Positions 1 to 12,304 of a DNA stretch of 64,000 nucleotides are shown piece after piece. Source of the stretch: Obelidium mucronatum (taxonomy: Eukaryota > Chytridiomycota > Chytridiomycetes > Chytridiales > Chytriomycetaceae); the NCBI GenBank assembly GCA_025765595.1, contig JAIVFH010000034.1, positions 124,001-188,000 of the forward strand, read 5' to 3'. Each line of letters opens with the position of its first letter. Position 1 is the stretch's first letter. A program made the translations under genes and the position numbers. The notes under the pieces were generated by a model. The model had not been told where the DNA came from. It did no database searches and saw nothing but the letters and a program-made list of their open reading frames with translations.

Positions 1-1947
1 CAAAACTGAGCATTCATTTCAACATTATCCCTAAACTTGACTGCAGAAACTTGCACAACGCCGTTCCCCCCCGAACTGCTTCAGGGGCTTCTTCAAGGCC
101 AGCAAACGCCTCATGGTCTGTAACGTGAAAAACGTGTTTACAATTGTGTTGCGAAATAGTAGGCTCGGACATACATACCAACTCGTTGACGGAAAGAAAA
201 GTCTTACTGAAAGCAACACACAGGGGCTTGCACAAAGAGGATAATAGCATGGACCGTTTGACATCTAAGCTGAATAGCAACGGTCAATGGGCAGCGGCTT
301 TCGTTTCATCAAATCTACTGATACCTTCAATTGCTCGGGTACCCACTCCGATACAGTGCGTGAAATCCAAGACCTGCTTCAGTTTGTTCGCCTCTGAACG
401 CCTCCTCAACTTAATAAGTGGATCGGAGATTGAGCTGTTTGGTAACAGTCGACGTCGTCATCAGAACCTCTTATCAAAATCATCCACCCCTGCAACTGAA
501 GCCGACGGAGCTGGAAACAGTTGAGCACCTCCACGAGAAGAAAACGCTGGTGATGGTGGTGATCTCCTGATCTATATTCCAAGATTTCCAAAGGGAACGC
601 GATTCGAATAACCCTGAATGTAGCAGCTTGGAAAGATTGTGTATGTCTAGAAGAAGTGTAATAAGAATTAAAAAGGTTATAAAAAAAACAACGTAATAAT
701 CATTAAATAAAAAAATATATAATAATAAAATATAATAAAATAATAAAGACAATGAAAAACAAAATAATAATAAAGGGAAGTCACCTGAACCTCCCAAGCG
801 GCCGTATAGTAACCGATAAAAGAGTGGCGACTGGTGGAAATTGTGGCTGCCAAATGCAATTATTTGTTTGTGAGCGGTGGAAAAATTAACTGTGAAAAAT
901 ACCTCAATTCCCACACCAACTCAAAACGCGCAGTCCAAGAACGCGTTAGACCATGAGCCATAAAGACCCCTGCTTAGCACCCTCTCCGAGCTCGATAGAA
1001 AGATCTCGGTGGATAGGAAACCTTGAAAATGAGCGAGTCAGTGAAAACAAAACACAAACAACGGCGGCGTCAACAGCGCGGGCCATACCAGCCTCGCAGA
1101 AGTATCCAATAGCGACAGATATCTAGAAAAGCGAGCTATTTAGAGTTTTACAATGGTGACAAACATGGTTGCCCACTTCGCGACACGACTGGAGAAAAAA
1201 TACTAAAAAACGCTCAAAGACGGGAGCATAATAAATAAAATAAAGAGTGAGGGAGAGAGGGGGTAGGAGCGGGCAGGGACCTCAAGTAGACCGCCACGCC
1301 ACGTCGACGTGACGCGACTCAGCTTTCTGGCTAACGGCGGTCAGCTTACTGGCATCAAGTTAGCAGAAGCGGTATATGCTGAGACACGGAGTGTATATGT
1401 GTGCGCGTGTGTGTGTGCATAAAAGGGGGCGTTGTGCAGAGGTGATCGCAGGATGGGACAACTTCGCGTTGAAAGGGAATATCAACACGAACACTACTTT
1501 GTAGCCAGTAACAAGTGAGTAGAACAAGGGGGGAGGCTGCTCATACCTCGAAGGCGACGCGACAACAGTGAACGGATTCTGTAAAGAAAAAAAAGGGGAC
1601 AAAGGGAAACTGCCCTTTCCTCTCCTTCGAAATTGTCACAGTTATGCAAATCCCACATCGTGCTTCCGTCTTCAAGCACATGGGTGCGATACGACACCTT
1701 TGTTTTTTATCCCCCAAGTTCGCCCCACCCCTCATTTAACTAAATCAAAACACGCAAGACCAATTGAATTAGCAAATAAAATAGAGTGTATTGAAAGGGA
1801 AAAATAGAAGCGCCGAAGCGTGATGAAAAAGAAATGGGGGAAATGAGAATTACTTGGCAATTACACTTGGCGTTGTTCCCTTCAAAATGGCTCCTTTCCC
1901 TTCCAAATAACTCCTTCCACTTCAAAATATCTCGATCCGCTTCTCTT
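1..1947. other. No supported gene; AT-rich and low-complexity sequence
   Basis: I see no open frame here with family resemblance. The stretch 650-780 is nearly pure A/T with short repeats, and 1390-1417 is a TG/TGCG microsatellite. A short minus-strand frame over 14-280 and another over 480-660 are open but carry no recognisable domain and no convincing splice partners. The interval could hold untranslated sequence or the end of a gene that continues left of the window. Confidence 0.5.
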
Positions 1948-2262
1948 TCAAGTGGCAATGGCTGCCAGGTTAAGTTCCGATTTTAACAGAGCATAGAGCA
2001 TCATCCCCCAGCGTAAATTTGGCACTTTGAAGAAGCCATCGGACAGAGAGAAACCGACAAATAATCCGAGAATAGGCATCACTCGTCGTTCATAATTTTG
2101 TGGGGCATGCATGTCGTAATAGGTTCGAAGTTGGACAGGAGCAACTGCCAGTGACGCTCCAACATTCTGCCCCCTCGAGATAGGAAGAATCTTCAAAGAA
2201 GTGTCCTCTGCAGTTGAGCCTCGATGGTATTCGTAATGGTACTTCCAAGTTGAATCAAGCAT
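1948..2262 (-). CDS. Hypothetical 104-aa protein
   Basis: This is an uninterrupted minus-strand frame from an ATG at 2262 to TGA, just downstream of the poly(A) polymerase on the same strand. The composition is protein-like, with mixed charge, aromatic residues and a hydrophobic stretch near residues 65-77, but I recognise no family. It is not needed by the poly(A) polymerase, whose reading frame ends at 2341. It could be a small orphan gene, a lost 3' exon, or chance. No signal peptide or clear membrane helix is visible. Confidence 0.25.
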   Translation of the reverse strand: MLDSTWKYHYEYHRGSTAEDTSLKILPISRGQNVGASLAVAPVQLRTYYDMHAPQNYERRVMPILGLFVGFSLSDGFFKVPNLRWGMMLYALLKSELNLAAIAT

Positions 2263-2340
2263 TCTTGTTTTGAATTAATATTTATTTTTATTTGAATTAT
2301 TTTCTACAGGATTATTCATATTTTTCATTTTATTTTTCTA

Positions 2341-4643
2341 TCATATTATAGGCGCTTGCTGTTCACTCGCAAGCTTAGAGATTTCTCTCGTCGCTGCAAG
2401 AAAGTCTCTACTTTTTGTTCTGCCTCCTCCTACAGCCACGTCCAATTCTGCAATCGACAACCCAAAAGTTCCTTCGATCATTAATTGCTCCGGTATTTCA
2501 GATCTACTCAAGAAAGAGAATAAGCTACTGGCATTTTCTCTTGAATGTGTAATCAAAGTTCGAAACAAAAAAAGGGGAGAAAACAAAAAAGAAAGACAAC
2601 TCCGAACCTTTTCACAACTGATACCACAACGTCCAACAAAGCTCCGTCAAGAAACTCTCTTGTGTTTTTCACAGATTGAGTGAACTCAGCCCCAGGGGCC
2701 GAGAGGTTGATTGTTTGGGTTCCCAAACAGAATTGAAGGCCAATGAAAAAAGTTTTTGTGGCGAATGGCTTTGCTTTTGCAGGTTCTTGTGTAGTAGAAA
2801 TTGTTGGTGCGTCGTTAACAGGTTCGAGTTCTGGCGATTTGGGATGCACCAGGTTATCAAACCCTTTAATCACTGGATGGACAATTTGAATATTCTCGGT
2901 GGCTTCAAGTCGCGCAATCAACCGAGGCAATTTTGCTTGAATGAGTCCGGCCCTACAATAAATGAGAAGAAATGGAGTGGGAAAAATAAGGTTGAATAGA
3001 ATTAGGTCAGACAAATAATTAAAAAACGTAACAGTAAGAGAAAAGAAAAAACAAACCACGCCAGAAACCCTTCTTTTGTTCCACTTGAAGCCACAACTTT
3101 AACGAAAAATTTATACTTTTGAAATATGTTGACAGGTTCCATCAAGTCTTCCCATCTTTCAACAGTTGATTTTCCTGATTGCGCCGATTTCACCATTTCA
3201 GCCATCTTCTTGGTCCCACGCTTGAATTCTTTCATCATCACGGCCAATGATGATGCGGTTACAGTACTGGTACAACATACAGACGGCTGGGTAGGGGTCA
3301 AGATAGCCATTGTATATGGTCGTCCATTAAAGTCTTTTGAAGGATCTTCATCGTTTTGAATTACTTTGATTTCCGTCAGATTAAAAGGGGATCCATTCCA
3401 AGCCCTGTATTCATATACAACGTTAAAATACTTATTTAAAAAGGGAAAAATGATTACACCAACCAAGAATACAAGATCCCAAAAGTTTTTTGCAAGACAG
3501 ACATACACAGGACATCAAAAGAATCAGCACTGCCGCTGTTGACTCCAGAAACCAAAACTTTCTGCTGGCAAGTTTTGGCAACAACAACAACGCAAGCAAC
3601 ACCCCCCAGAAATCCATACAAGCTGGAATAAATCCCGCGTTGTTTCGCCCAATACTTGAAGGCGCGTGTTGCAACTTGGAAGACGGCAAGGTTTTCCACG
3701 GGAATCAAGGACCGAATCTCGTGTGCCATTCGAACTCCATTCAAACTGCGAACACATCGCTCATCCATATCTTTGAAATATTGGCTGCTTGTGGGAGATA
3801 ATAATGTGCGTGCAAAGTCTTTCGGGATGAAATCCAGAGAGAGTTTTGCGTAAGCCAAATCAAACTAATTTTTTTTTGTGTGTCCGGGTTTTATGTCTGA
3901 AAAAAAAGGAAACAACCCCCCCCCCCCCGTAAGTACCTCAACGCCTGAAAACTTGAATCCAAGTAATGGAACATGAGCATCGTCGATAACCTGAATGCAA
4001 GATAAAATAAAAACTTGAGAAATATAAATAAATAAAAAATAAAAAATAAAAAATAAAAAATAAAAATAAAAATATGAAAAGGGGGTTTTCAGGGGGTAAA
4101 TAAACACTTACAACCAAGTCAGAAACTTCATCACGCGTTTTCAAGGCTTCCGCCATTTCCACAAAGAATGAATGACGCGATAAAAATTTGGGCCCAATAC
4201 AAACAGCGTCCATGTCCGAGTCTTGTTTAGATACGCACGGTGAGCCAAAAAAAAAACCAAACGACAATTAAGCGGTTACAAAACCTTGAGAATGAATGCC
4301 GAGCTCATAAGAGCCAAAAGTCAGAATTATGCCCCCAGCATCATCGTTCTCACGCTCCAACTCCTTGTTGCCTCCAACATCCTCGTCATCATCGTCACCA
4401 CTACAGTCTGATTCGCTTTCTGACGCTTGTTGCAGTCCGGAAGCCGCTGGATTCTTGCTTTGGACAATATGGCGAAAGATGGCTACAAGTTCTGTGAGAA
4501 TAGATTTGCTGTTTGGAGTGTTTCAGATACGCTGGGATGCCGTGTATTATGAGGTTTTGAACACTATACCGCAACTCGTTTCCGTTGTTTGATTCTCGAG
4601 GATCCTTCGCGTCCAAGAATTCGGCCAGGGAGACAGTCGCCAT
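2341..4643 (-). CDS. PAP1: Poly(A) polymerase (nuclear, canonical Pap1 type)
   Basis: Adds the poly(A) tail to cleaved pre-mRNA in the nucleus. Eight exons fit: 4643-4565, 4491-4285, 4221-4112, 3990-3937, 3864-3464, 3404-3057, 2952-2608 and 2539-2341, giving about 580 aa. The nucleotidyltransferase signature TFGSYELGIHSQG leads into DSDMDAV, which carries the first two catalytic Asp; the third lies in FDLAYAKL after the next two introns. The central domain has CVRSLNGVRMAHEI and KYWAKQRGIYSSLYGFLGG, a pattern diagnostic of canonical poly(A) polymerases, followed by the EEFKRG-like MKEFKRG and the C-terminal RNA-binding fold (FIGLQF). A loop after residue 50 is expanded with acidic residues. 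The second exon's acceptor and the small 54-nt exon are inferred from family alignment. Confidence 0.9.
4029..4073. repeat. TAAAAAA microsatellite inside a PAP1 intron
   Basis: About six imperfect copies of a 6-7 nt A-rich unit lie inside the poly(A) polymerase intron between 4111 and 3991. A run of 12 C follows in the next intron, near 3917-3928. Confidence 0.8.
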
Positions 4644-6061
4644 TATTATTGATTGGAAAAAAAAAAGGAGAATAACAATATCAAATTATACTATAACTTT
4701 AAAAATAGTCCTACATCATTATATGCTCCCCTCACACAGTGCACTTGATAAAATGAAGTATTGTGAATGGAAGATCGAATCCAAACCATATTAGTTTATT
4801 TAGTGGTTGAAATCTAATTAAATAAACTACATTTAAAAGAAGAAAAAAAAGAAGAAAGCTTGTATTCCTGGTGAATCAATGAATCGGGGGAGGAAAGTAA
4901 CATAATTCAAAACCTTTGGCCAAGTTTGAACACCCACACACAACACATATCTGAAAGTCCATCACAGTTCCGCAAAAAAACCATCCGACTTTTGTCCAGA
5001 GCCGCGAAGACTATTCGGCTTTGGTTGGCAACAGTTTGTTACTCGGTTTCGGCATGACGACGATGGCTGGAGCTGTTGACCGCTTGAATCTGAAGAGGTA
5101 ATAACAGTGGTGGTGTGGGGATGGTGCCATTGTTAATAGCAAAGAAGTTGAAATCTATCGGTCCCATCACGTTCTGGATTATTGACGTGGACTCCTGGAG
5201 AGCCAGCCACCTTGGTTTTTTCTAAATGAGTATGAAATTTTTTACACAAAGAATCATTACTAATAAGAAGCGAAAAAACTAAAAAGAGGTAACTGAACTT
5301 TCACAACAACACAAATTACACAACTTTTTTTTTTTCATTCCATGGAAGGCAATTCACACCCCTTCTAGATCATGCAAAACAAATAATTAAACTCAAATTT
5401 TTGGAGTTGGTTCTTGGATCAGTCAATGTTCGATTAACTACCACAAGTAAGTATATCTGAGTTGCCCAGCTCAACAAGGTATGGGACTTGGTTAATTGAT
5501 GGGTATGATTGTGATGGGTATCAGTGTTTGTGACTTTTGTGAAGTTGTTCTTGTTCCCGTGGTCAAGTGTGTTCATCATGTGCGATGAAATCATGAAAAG
5601 TTCCATTGATACACGCCAAAGCGGCCGATTTAAAGATTCGAGGCATCCAAGACAAGGGGGGGAGACACAACTTTTTTTTTTCTGGTCCAGAACCAGCCAC
5701 ACATTCTTAAAACTGTGCAGAAACGTGAGAGAGAAGAAGGAAAAAAAAAAAAAGAACATTCTCTCTGCTTCACTCAAAGTTTATGAAAAAAAAAAGTCGA
5801 TTCTGTCCCCATGATACAACGTGACCTCCTCCCTTGACCTTCCACGTGAAGACCCAAAAAAAAAATGGTACACACTGTGCCACCTATGCACAACACCATT
5901 TGATCGAGCGAGAGAGAGAGAGAAAGGGTTGATATTAAAACCGCAGTTTATTAAGTACCAGTACAATAGGGAAAGATTGTTTTAACGTATGCATATAAAG
6001 AAAGATGGTCGCCGACATACACACACTCATGACACACAACACACACGGCACCTTGTATTTC
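4644..6061. other. Mostly empty interval upstream of PAP1
   Basis: The PAP1 promoter must lie at the left edge. Apart from the orphan exon at 5039-5221, the only notable stretch is a minus-strand frame over about 5370-5670, open for roughly 100 codons and bounded by homopolymers. It may be the upstream exon of the same gene, but I cannot join the two with confidence. The rest is AT-rich with poly-A, poly-T and GA repeats (for example 5907-5930). Confidence 0.5.
5039..5221 (-). CDS. Possible last exon of an unrecognised gene
   Basis: On the minus strand a good acceptor (ATTTAG) ends at 5222. It is followed by 60 sense codons with ordinary composition (for example PRWLALQESTSIIQ and PIDFNFFAINNG) and a TAA at 5039. 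There is no family match. A first exon could lie in the minus-strand open stretch at 5370-5670, with a candidate donor near 5445. This could equally be a chance frame. Confidence 0.25.
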   Translation of the reverse strand, partial: KKPRWLALQESTSIIQNVMGPIDFNFFAINNGTIPTPPLLLPLQIQAVNSSSHRRHAETE

Positions 6062-6424
6062 TTAGCCAAGAGGTGCAGCGAATCCATCAAGAAGGTGAAC
6101 GTCTTTTGCGCTTAGCTCCAAAGATTGGGGTGTTGGGCGGTCGAGTTCGTTCAAACAGTTCATCCGCTGACGGCCGCGACCGTTGCTGAATCGAGGTTTC
6201 AACGATGCATTGTTGATTGTAGATGTCTTGAATGCACTACGAGACGATGCTTTGTGTGGAATATAAAGCCGCGATGACTCGATTGATGCGGCTTCGGGGT
6301 CCGTTGCTGGAGGAGGAGGTGGTGGTGGCACCAGAGTTGTGGATATATTGAAAGTCTTGGGGAGTACCAGTGTGTTTGCTTTTGCAGGAGAGGAGTTCAT
6401 GTATATTGGCTTTGATGACGACAT
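6062..6424 (-). CDS. Hypothetical 120-aa basic protein
   Basis: Intronless. I chose the start at 6424 because the upstream in-frame sequence is poly-Lys/Asn encoded by A-runs and looks like 5' UTR. The product is low-complexity and probably disordered. It has a run of eight prolines near residue 44, a Ser-rich N-terminus and a basic patch around SNGRGRQR. No domain is recognised. It lies 245 bp beyond the 3' end of the Ugo1-like gene on the same strand. Confidence 0.4.
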   Translation of the reverse strand: MSSSKPIYMNSSPAKANTLVLPKTFNISTTLVPPPPPPPATDPEAASIESSRLYIPHKASSRSAFKTSTINNASLKPRFSNGRGRQRMNCLNELDRPTPQSLELSAKDVHLLDGFAAPLG

Positions 6425-6669
6425 GGATTGATTTTTTTTTTGGATAGAAAAGTGCGTGTTTGGTTGTTGGTTTTTTTTTTTTGGACTCGGCCCAGGCTCA
6501 ATCAAAAAAAAGTGTAAATAAATGATTCTCGGTGCATTTTCAGCAATTTACAATCTCCGATGGAACCAACTTTCTTTCATCTCAAAAGGATACATAATCA
6601 GATAGTATTTTTAAAAGACACATTGAAAAAAAGCAAAGTGAAAGAAGAAGGATTGGAAAAAAAAAAGAA

Positions 6670-8079
6670 TCAGATATCCCATGCAGAATCACCAACGTCC
6701 CGCATTCCCTCAAAAGCAAATTCAACAACTCGGATAGAGTAACGAGTCCAGTAACCGCGGTACAACGATCGCAAACCATCCCAAGACTTTGTGAATCCTG
6801 ACTTGCCGTTTCTGTTCTGCGAGCCTGAAGATCGTGCATTTCGAGTGGGCGAGGTGTAGAGATCTTGCCAGTCGCCACCCTTCTTTGAGGAGGGAGAGGC
6901 AAAAGGATCCTCATATTCATCAATTTTGATTGCCTTCTTGGCAGCATCGGCACTTGACGGGGAAGAGGATGAGGCAGAGTATGCCGCACCTTCTTCCGTC
7001 AGGACTCGCCGAATAACATCAAAGATGCCGTCGTATCTTTTGTGGGTGCTCAATTCAACGCAAGATGCAAAAGGGATAACGGCTTCGCCAGCTTTTCTCA
7101 ATCTCGCAGGCTTCAAACTTTGAGCCTGGATTCTTTTTCGAGCAAGCTCAAAAGGAGTGACTACAAAAACTTCAGCAGCCAAAAAGACCAGCACGGCGGT
7201 AGTGTAAGCCAATGGGTTGTACTCAGGATGAAGACCCAAGTCATGCATAATGATGGTTCGCGAGAGGGATTGCAGCAAGCTCGATAAGCCGCGACAGACA
7301 ATGGTTGGGTAGACGTGTGCGGCAGGGTAGAGTTCTTCGGTGGCGTGAATGGCGGCAGCGGCGTGGAAGGGGCCGTAGTACTTTTTCTTATCGTCTTGGG
7401 ATATTGGCGACTGGGCAATCAGACGCGTGCGGATCAGCTCAAGCGGCGACAGGGCGGCGGCCACAACGACGGAGGCGACGAGGGCCGTGGCCGGGTGAGT
7501 GTCGTCGAAGACATCGAGGGCGTCGTTCAGCGCTTCTTCGAGCACGGGCAGCGTGGCGCGGGTCAGGGCGGCGTGCAGGAAGGTGGTGAAGTGGCCTGGG
7601 AAGCGTTAGGCGGCGCTTTGAACGAAGACGATCAACGCACCTTTGACCAGGCCCAGCGTGCCCAGCGTCTTGAATGCGGCCAGCGCGCGCACGTTCGCCC
7701 ACACGTCGGCGCGCAGCCGCGGCACGACGTGCGGCGGCGGGGGCGGCGGCGCGAGCGCGTCGTAGGCGGCCAGCTCGTCGTCGTCGGCGGCATCGTCGGC
7801 GCGCGCGTGCTGGTGCTGCAGCTCCTGCAGCGTCTCGACGACGACGAGCGGCGCCGTCACGAGGCTCAGCGTGTACGCCTCGAGCACGAGCGCGACCGGG
7901 TCCACGTGCGCGCCGCCCCACAGCGTGCTGCTGCCGCCCCAGCCGTCGCCCGCCGCCGTCTGCGGCTGCGCCGTCTGCGTCTGCGCAGTCTTGGTCGCGA
8001 CGACCACAGACACGCCGTCCGTGTCGGCGCGGAGGGGCGGCGCATCGCCGCCTCCAAACGGTGACGTGAAAAGACTCAT
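6670..8079 (-). CDS. UGO1: Ugo1/SLC25A46-like mitochondrial carrier-fold protein
   Basis: A modified mitochondrial carrier of the Ugo1/SLC25A46 type, which acts at the outer membrane in mitochondrial fusion and lipid exchange. Two exons: 8079-7641 and 7595-6670, separated by a 45-bp GT-AG intron; 454 aa. Degenerate carrier signatures are visible as LSPLELIRTRL (about residue 205) and TPFELARKRIQ (about 300), where Glu replaces the usual Asp of PxDxxK. The C-terminal GYWTRYSIRVVEFAFEGMRD resembles the last helices of SLC25A46. A Ser-rich insertion precedes it. Exon 1 is extremely GC-rich and codes an Ala- and Pro-heavy N-terminus (PPPPPP at about residue 110), unlike the rest of the gene. Confidence 0.75.
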
Positions 8080-8461
8080 TTGTTTATTATTATTTGTGTC
8101 CACGTCTGCTCCTTCTTCGTTCTTTCTTTCTTTCTTTCTTTTCTCACAATTACGCTGATATGATCTCTTGGCAACAAGGTGTGATTTGCGATCAAGGGCG
8201 ATTTGTTTCAAAGGTTTCAAAGTCAACAAACAGTTGAAGTCATATGAGTGGCTTCCATGAAAGCTGCTTCTTCAAAAATAAAGGCGCATTCAAGAAAGAA
8301 AAGTATCCAATCACGCTCTTGGCGCCCAATCACATCCCGCTTGGGTGGCGTATTTCAAGCCGAAATTGGAGTGACTGTGAAACCCCTGTGATTGCGCACA
8401 ATTTTCTAAAACCAATTCCGACAAACTTCTTTTCGCAATTGTTTAGAAACAACAACAAACT
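8080..8461. promoter_or_regulatory. Divergent promoter between Ugo1-like and OPT1 genes
   Basis: The two genes point away from each other across 382 bp. A TTTC tetranucleotide tract lies at about 8118-8150, close to the Ugo1-like start; pyrimidine-rich tracts on this side become purine-rich in its 5' UTR. I see no convincing TATA box or known operator. Confidence 0.5.
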
Positions 8462-11400
8462 ATGCAAAGTCAGCAACAGTATTTTGATCGGTCTAGACGG
8501 CCTCGTGGTGCCAGCGCTCACGGTGAGTTACCCTTACTGTACTTGCTGAAACCCACCAAAGTGCTTATACACCCCTGACTTCAGCGGCTCGTGCCATGCA
8601 AGGCGCCACCAACTTGGACAATAACAACCGCAACCCTTATCTTGTAGATTCCTTCGACAATTATCCAACAACACCATCATCCATGCACACTCAGGAACCT
8701 GCCATGCAGGCTGGCTTCAACGCTTATTCCGTGCCTGTTTCTCCCGCAAGCGCAACAGGAGGTCCATACAGTAGCAATCGCCACAATAGTCCTTCTCAGT
8801 TTCAGCAGCAGTCACAGCAGCAGCAGCAGCAGCAGCAGCGCTTCAACAACCCAACTATTTACTCTCAGAACTCCTATTCCTCGCAACCGCAGCACCAGCA
8901 GCCACAGCAACAGCAGCAACAATATCAAAACAATAACATCAACGGCTCAATCGTATCTGTATCCAAAAAAGATTTGCGCCATCCTGTAAATGCCACCGGC
9001 GGCGGCGGCGGAAAGGGGTACTACAATGTCTCTGAACCCATTCGCCAAGATTCCGACTCCCACATTGAACTGGTCGACCGAAAGAAAACTCAATACGCAC
9101 ACGACGAGGAAGAAGAAGGCGACGCTGACGACGAGTATCTTGACGAAATCTATCAGATCATGTAAGTGTCTACGATACCCCCTTAATCTCCACTTCTTAT
9201 CACAAATCACATGACAAATCATCAAAAAAAAAATAATAACAAAAATAATAATTAAAAAAACAGTGATGCTGTAGTGCCACGGACAGATGATTCAACACTG
9301 CCGGCACTGACCTTTCGTGTGTGGGTCCTGGGTCTTGGCTTTGGTGTATTCCTCGCTGCGGCAAACACTATTCTGTCATTCCGATCCAATGCGCTCAGCT
9401 TCAACTCTTTTATCACTGTTCTTTTAGCGTACCCTCTTGGTCTATTCATGGCCAAAGTCCTTCCGGAAGGGATTTTGAACCCAGGTCCATTCAATTACAA
9501 AGAGCACGCCCTGATTTTTGTAATGACAAATGCAATGGCAACCTCTCCATACGGTCTGAGCAACATTATTGGACAACGATACCAGCTATATCAAGATCTC
9601 GGACTTATTTCCTGTTTCGCGTTTGCAATCACAACGCAATGCTTTGGGTATGGGTTTGCTGGTATCACGCGTCGTTTCTTGGTGAGACCTGCGGCGATGC
9701 TGTGGCCGTCAAACTTTGCAACCATTGCAATGTTGAATAGTTTGCATTCAACGGAAGATGTTTCAAGGGGTCGGTATCCAATGTCGCGGTTCGAGTTTTT
9801 TTGGCTTGCGGCGAGTGCAATGTTCTTTTACACGTTTTTGCCTCAGTATGTGGCACCTATGGTAAACAAAACAAAAAAACCCGCCCTTTGTTTTTTGTGT
9901 GGAGTTACTCGTTTTTTTAAAGAAGAAAAAAAAAGCTAAAATGGCGGTTTTTTTTTTTTTTAGTTGGGGGCGCTGTCAGTTATCTGTTGGTTCACCAAAG
10001 TCAACGTTAACGCAACAGACAAGGCTGGTAAAATTGCAATGGTTTTGGGATCGTCATCGCCAGGTGCTGGACTGGGATTTCTTTCCTTCAGCTTGGATTG
10101 GTCTTTGTTTTCAATTTACGCGCCCATCACTACGCCGCTTTGGGCAATGTTTAATGTAAGATATTTCCCCATAACCTCTCCACTATTTTACGCCTTATTC
10201 AAGCTGATTCCATCATCATCATCATCACCCACAGCAAATGTTTGGAATCTACTTTTTCGTATGGATTGTCGTCCCAATCTGCTGGTACTTTGACGTTTTT
10301 GGCGATCAAAAAGTTGGAAACAAGTCTCTGTACGGATTCGCAATGAACACACCAGCAACCTTCAACAAGGATGGAAACCGAATCCGAACAGCCAATTTCG
10401 TAATGTACGATCCAAAAGACAACTCCATGGTCTTGAACACAACATTTTACGAAGAGAATAAGCCGATTCATATCACAACGTTTTTCGCTGTGCAGTATTT
10501 GACGTGTTTTATTGTCTTTGTGAGTGCTATGGTGCATGTTGGGCTTTGGTATGGGAAGGATATTTGGAATCGATTCAAGGCGTCATTGAGAGATTTGGAT
10601 TCTGATGATATTCATGCTCGTTTGATGGTGAGTTCAAGAATTCTATGGACGCAATCATGGCTCTTCTTGTTGAAACTGATGGTCCACTGTTTTTTTTTTT
10701 GATGGGATGTAGGACGCTTATCCTGATGTGCCTGAATGGTGGTATATGGGATTGCTAATCGTCACACTTGTTGGAGGAATCGCCGTCTGTCAATTTGGTG
10801 GCTTTGATCTTCCTTGGTGGGGAGTTCTTATCGCCATTATCCTTGCATTGGTATCAATGATCCCAATTGGAATTATCCAAGCCATTTCTGGTCAACAAAT
10901 TGGTCTGAACGTCATGTCCGAATTCTTGATTGGTCTCATTCTTCCAGGTCGTATCGCTGCTGTTATGGCCTTCAAAACGTTTTCGTATATGGCAATGTAT
11001 CAGGGACTTTACCTTGTACAAGACTTGAAATTGGGGCATTATATCAAGGTGCCACCAAAAGCCATGTTCATCTCCCAACTCGCTGCAACTCTTGTCGGCG
11101 CCATTGTATCAACCGCAACCGCAATCTTTTTTTACGAATCGTTTGGGAAAATCGACAGACCAAACGATCCAAGATTCCCCCACGGATTCCAATGGGCATT
11201 ACAAAACCAACCACCCAACTCTGGATGGAACTCTGCGTTCTACGACACGTTCCTATCAGCCGGTGCGATTTGGGGCGCGATTGGTCCAGCCCGGTTTTTC
11301 GGGCCGGGGTCCCCCTACTTTACAACCTTGTTTGGGTTCCTGGCAGGGATCTTGCTTCCCGTTGTTCCATGGATAATGCATAAGCTGCAGCCAGACTCGT

Positions 11401-11795
11401 TTTGGCATTTGATTAATGTTCCGTTGATTGTAGTTATGCCGACGGGGTTGGGGTCACAGCAGTCCACGTATTTGACGCCCATGATTGTGGCTGTTGTGGT
11501 TAATTACTATGTTAAAAAGTATCGACACACGTGGTGGAAAAAGTATGCCTATGTGATGAGTTCTGCGTTGGATAGTGGGAGTGCGTTGGCGGTGTTGATG
11601 CTTTTTTACCTTACAAGGTTTAATCAGCAGCATACTTTGCCGTTCCCGGCTTGGTTTATGAATACAGGAGATATGGAGCGGTGTTTGCCGAGTGATGTGT
11701 TGACTTGTATGGAGAGGGCGACGATGGGGGCTGGGTTTGGGTATGGGTATGACGTTTCGAAGGATACTGACTTTTGTCAGGATATAAATGGATGA
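8462..11795 (+). CDS. OPT-family oligopeptide transporter, copy 1
   Basis: Proton-coupled oligopeptide importer of the OPT family (yeast Opt1/Opt2, fission-yeast Isp4 relatives), polytopic in the plasma or an endomembrane. Six exons: 8462-8522, 8585-9161, 9264-9861, 9964-10155, 10235-10627 and 10713-11795; 967 aa. The first about 230 residues are cytosolic and disordered, with poly-Gln at about 90-115, a conserved SGFNAYSVPV-like segment and an acidic DDEYLDEIYQI just before TM1. Family motifs include NPGPFNYKEH, FGYGFAGITRRFLVRPA, the ISGQQIGLNVMSEFLIGLILPG core and LGHYIKVPPK in place of KIPPR. First of a tandem trio, all on the plus strand. Substrate cannot be told from sequence. Confidence 0.92.
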
Positions 11796-12304
11796 GCTCT
11801 GTGTGTATTTTTTTTTTTGTTCTTTTTCGCTTGGTGTTTGGTTTCGTTTTTTTTTTTTATAGATTTGCTATAAAATTAAGCTTGTAAAAACTATAGAATA
11901 TCTTTTGATCTGTCTTTTTTTTTTTTATCTCTGCCTGTGTTGCACGATTGCCTTCGTGAAAGAAAATTGCAATTTTAGTGCCCAGCCTGAACCTCAAAGC
12001 TATAGAAGTTGCTGGATGAAGAATATAGATAACAGTTAATTTGTCACGTGATAAGCCTCAAGCCCATCCCTTGTATTGTCGTTGAAAAGCTGTGCTCAAT
12101 GAGTTCTCCTTCAGAAACCACACATATGCTCTGGCCAGCCTTTTTTCTTTTCTCTTGTGCATCCACGCAGTTGTTGGATGAGAGTGGCGCTGGCAGAACT
12201 TGCACCACAAATGCAGCAAGCCGAAATTTGTAAGAAAGAAATTTTTTTTTGTTGTCTTTAAACACTCCCGCCACCGCCAATTAGTGTCTTGGAAACCTGT
12301 TTCA
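11796..12304. promoter_or_regulatory. OPT1 3' region and OPT2 promoter
   Basis: The first 140 bp hold poly-T tracts typical of a 3' UTR. The remainder is the presumed promoter of OPT2 and contains the composite element listed at 12043. No other gene is visible. Confidence 0.5.
12043..12054 (+). promoter_or_regulatory. CACGTG plus GATAA composite element upstream of OPT2
   Basis: The 12-mer GTCACGTGATAA combines the RTCACRTG/CACGTG box bound by bHLH factors of the Cbf1/Pho4 class with an overlapping GATAA, the core site of fungal nitrogen GATA factors. It sits 250 bp before the OPT2 start. The identical 12-mer recurs at 19687-19698, between the 3' ends of OPT3 and the nucleoporin gene. Function is inferred only. 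Confidence 0.35.

Noticed and set aside
480..914. 144-codon minus-strand frame with Leu/Phe/Tyr runs
   Set aside because: The apparent membrane segments come from an A/T-only tract at 660-780.
7315..8069. Long plus-strand open frames (up to 249 codons) opposite the Ugo1-like gene
   Set aside because: They are antisense to a recognised gene; high G+C removes stop codons, and the products are Arg/Ala-rich without domains.
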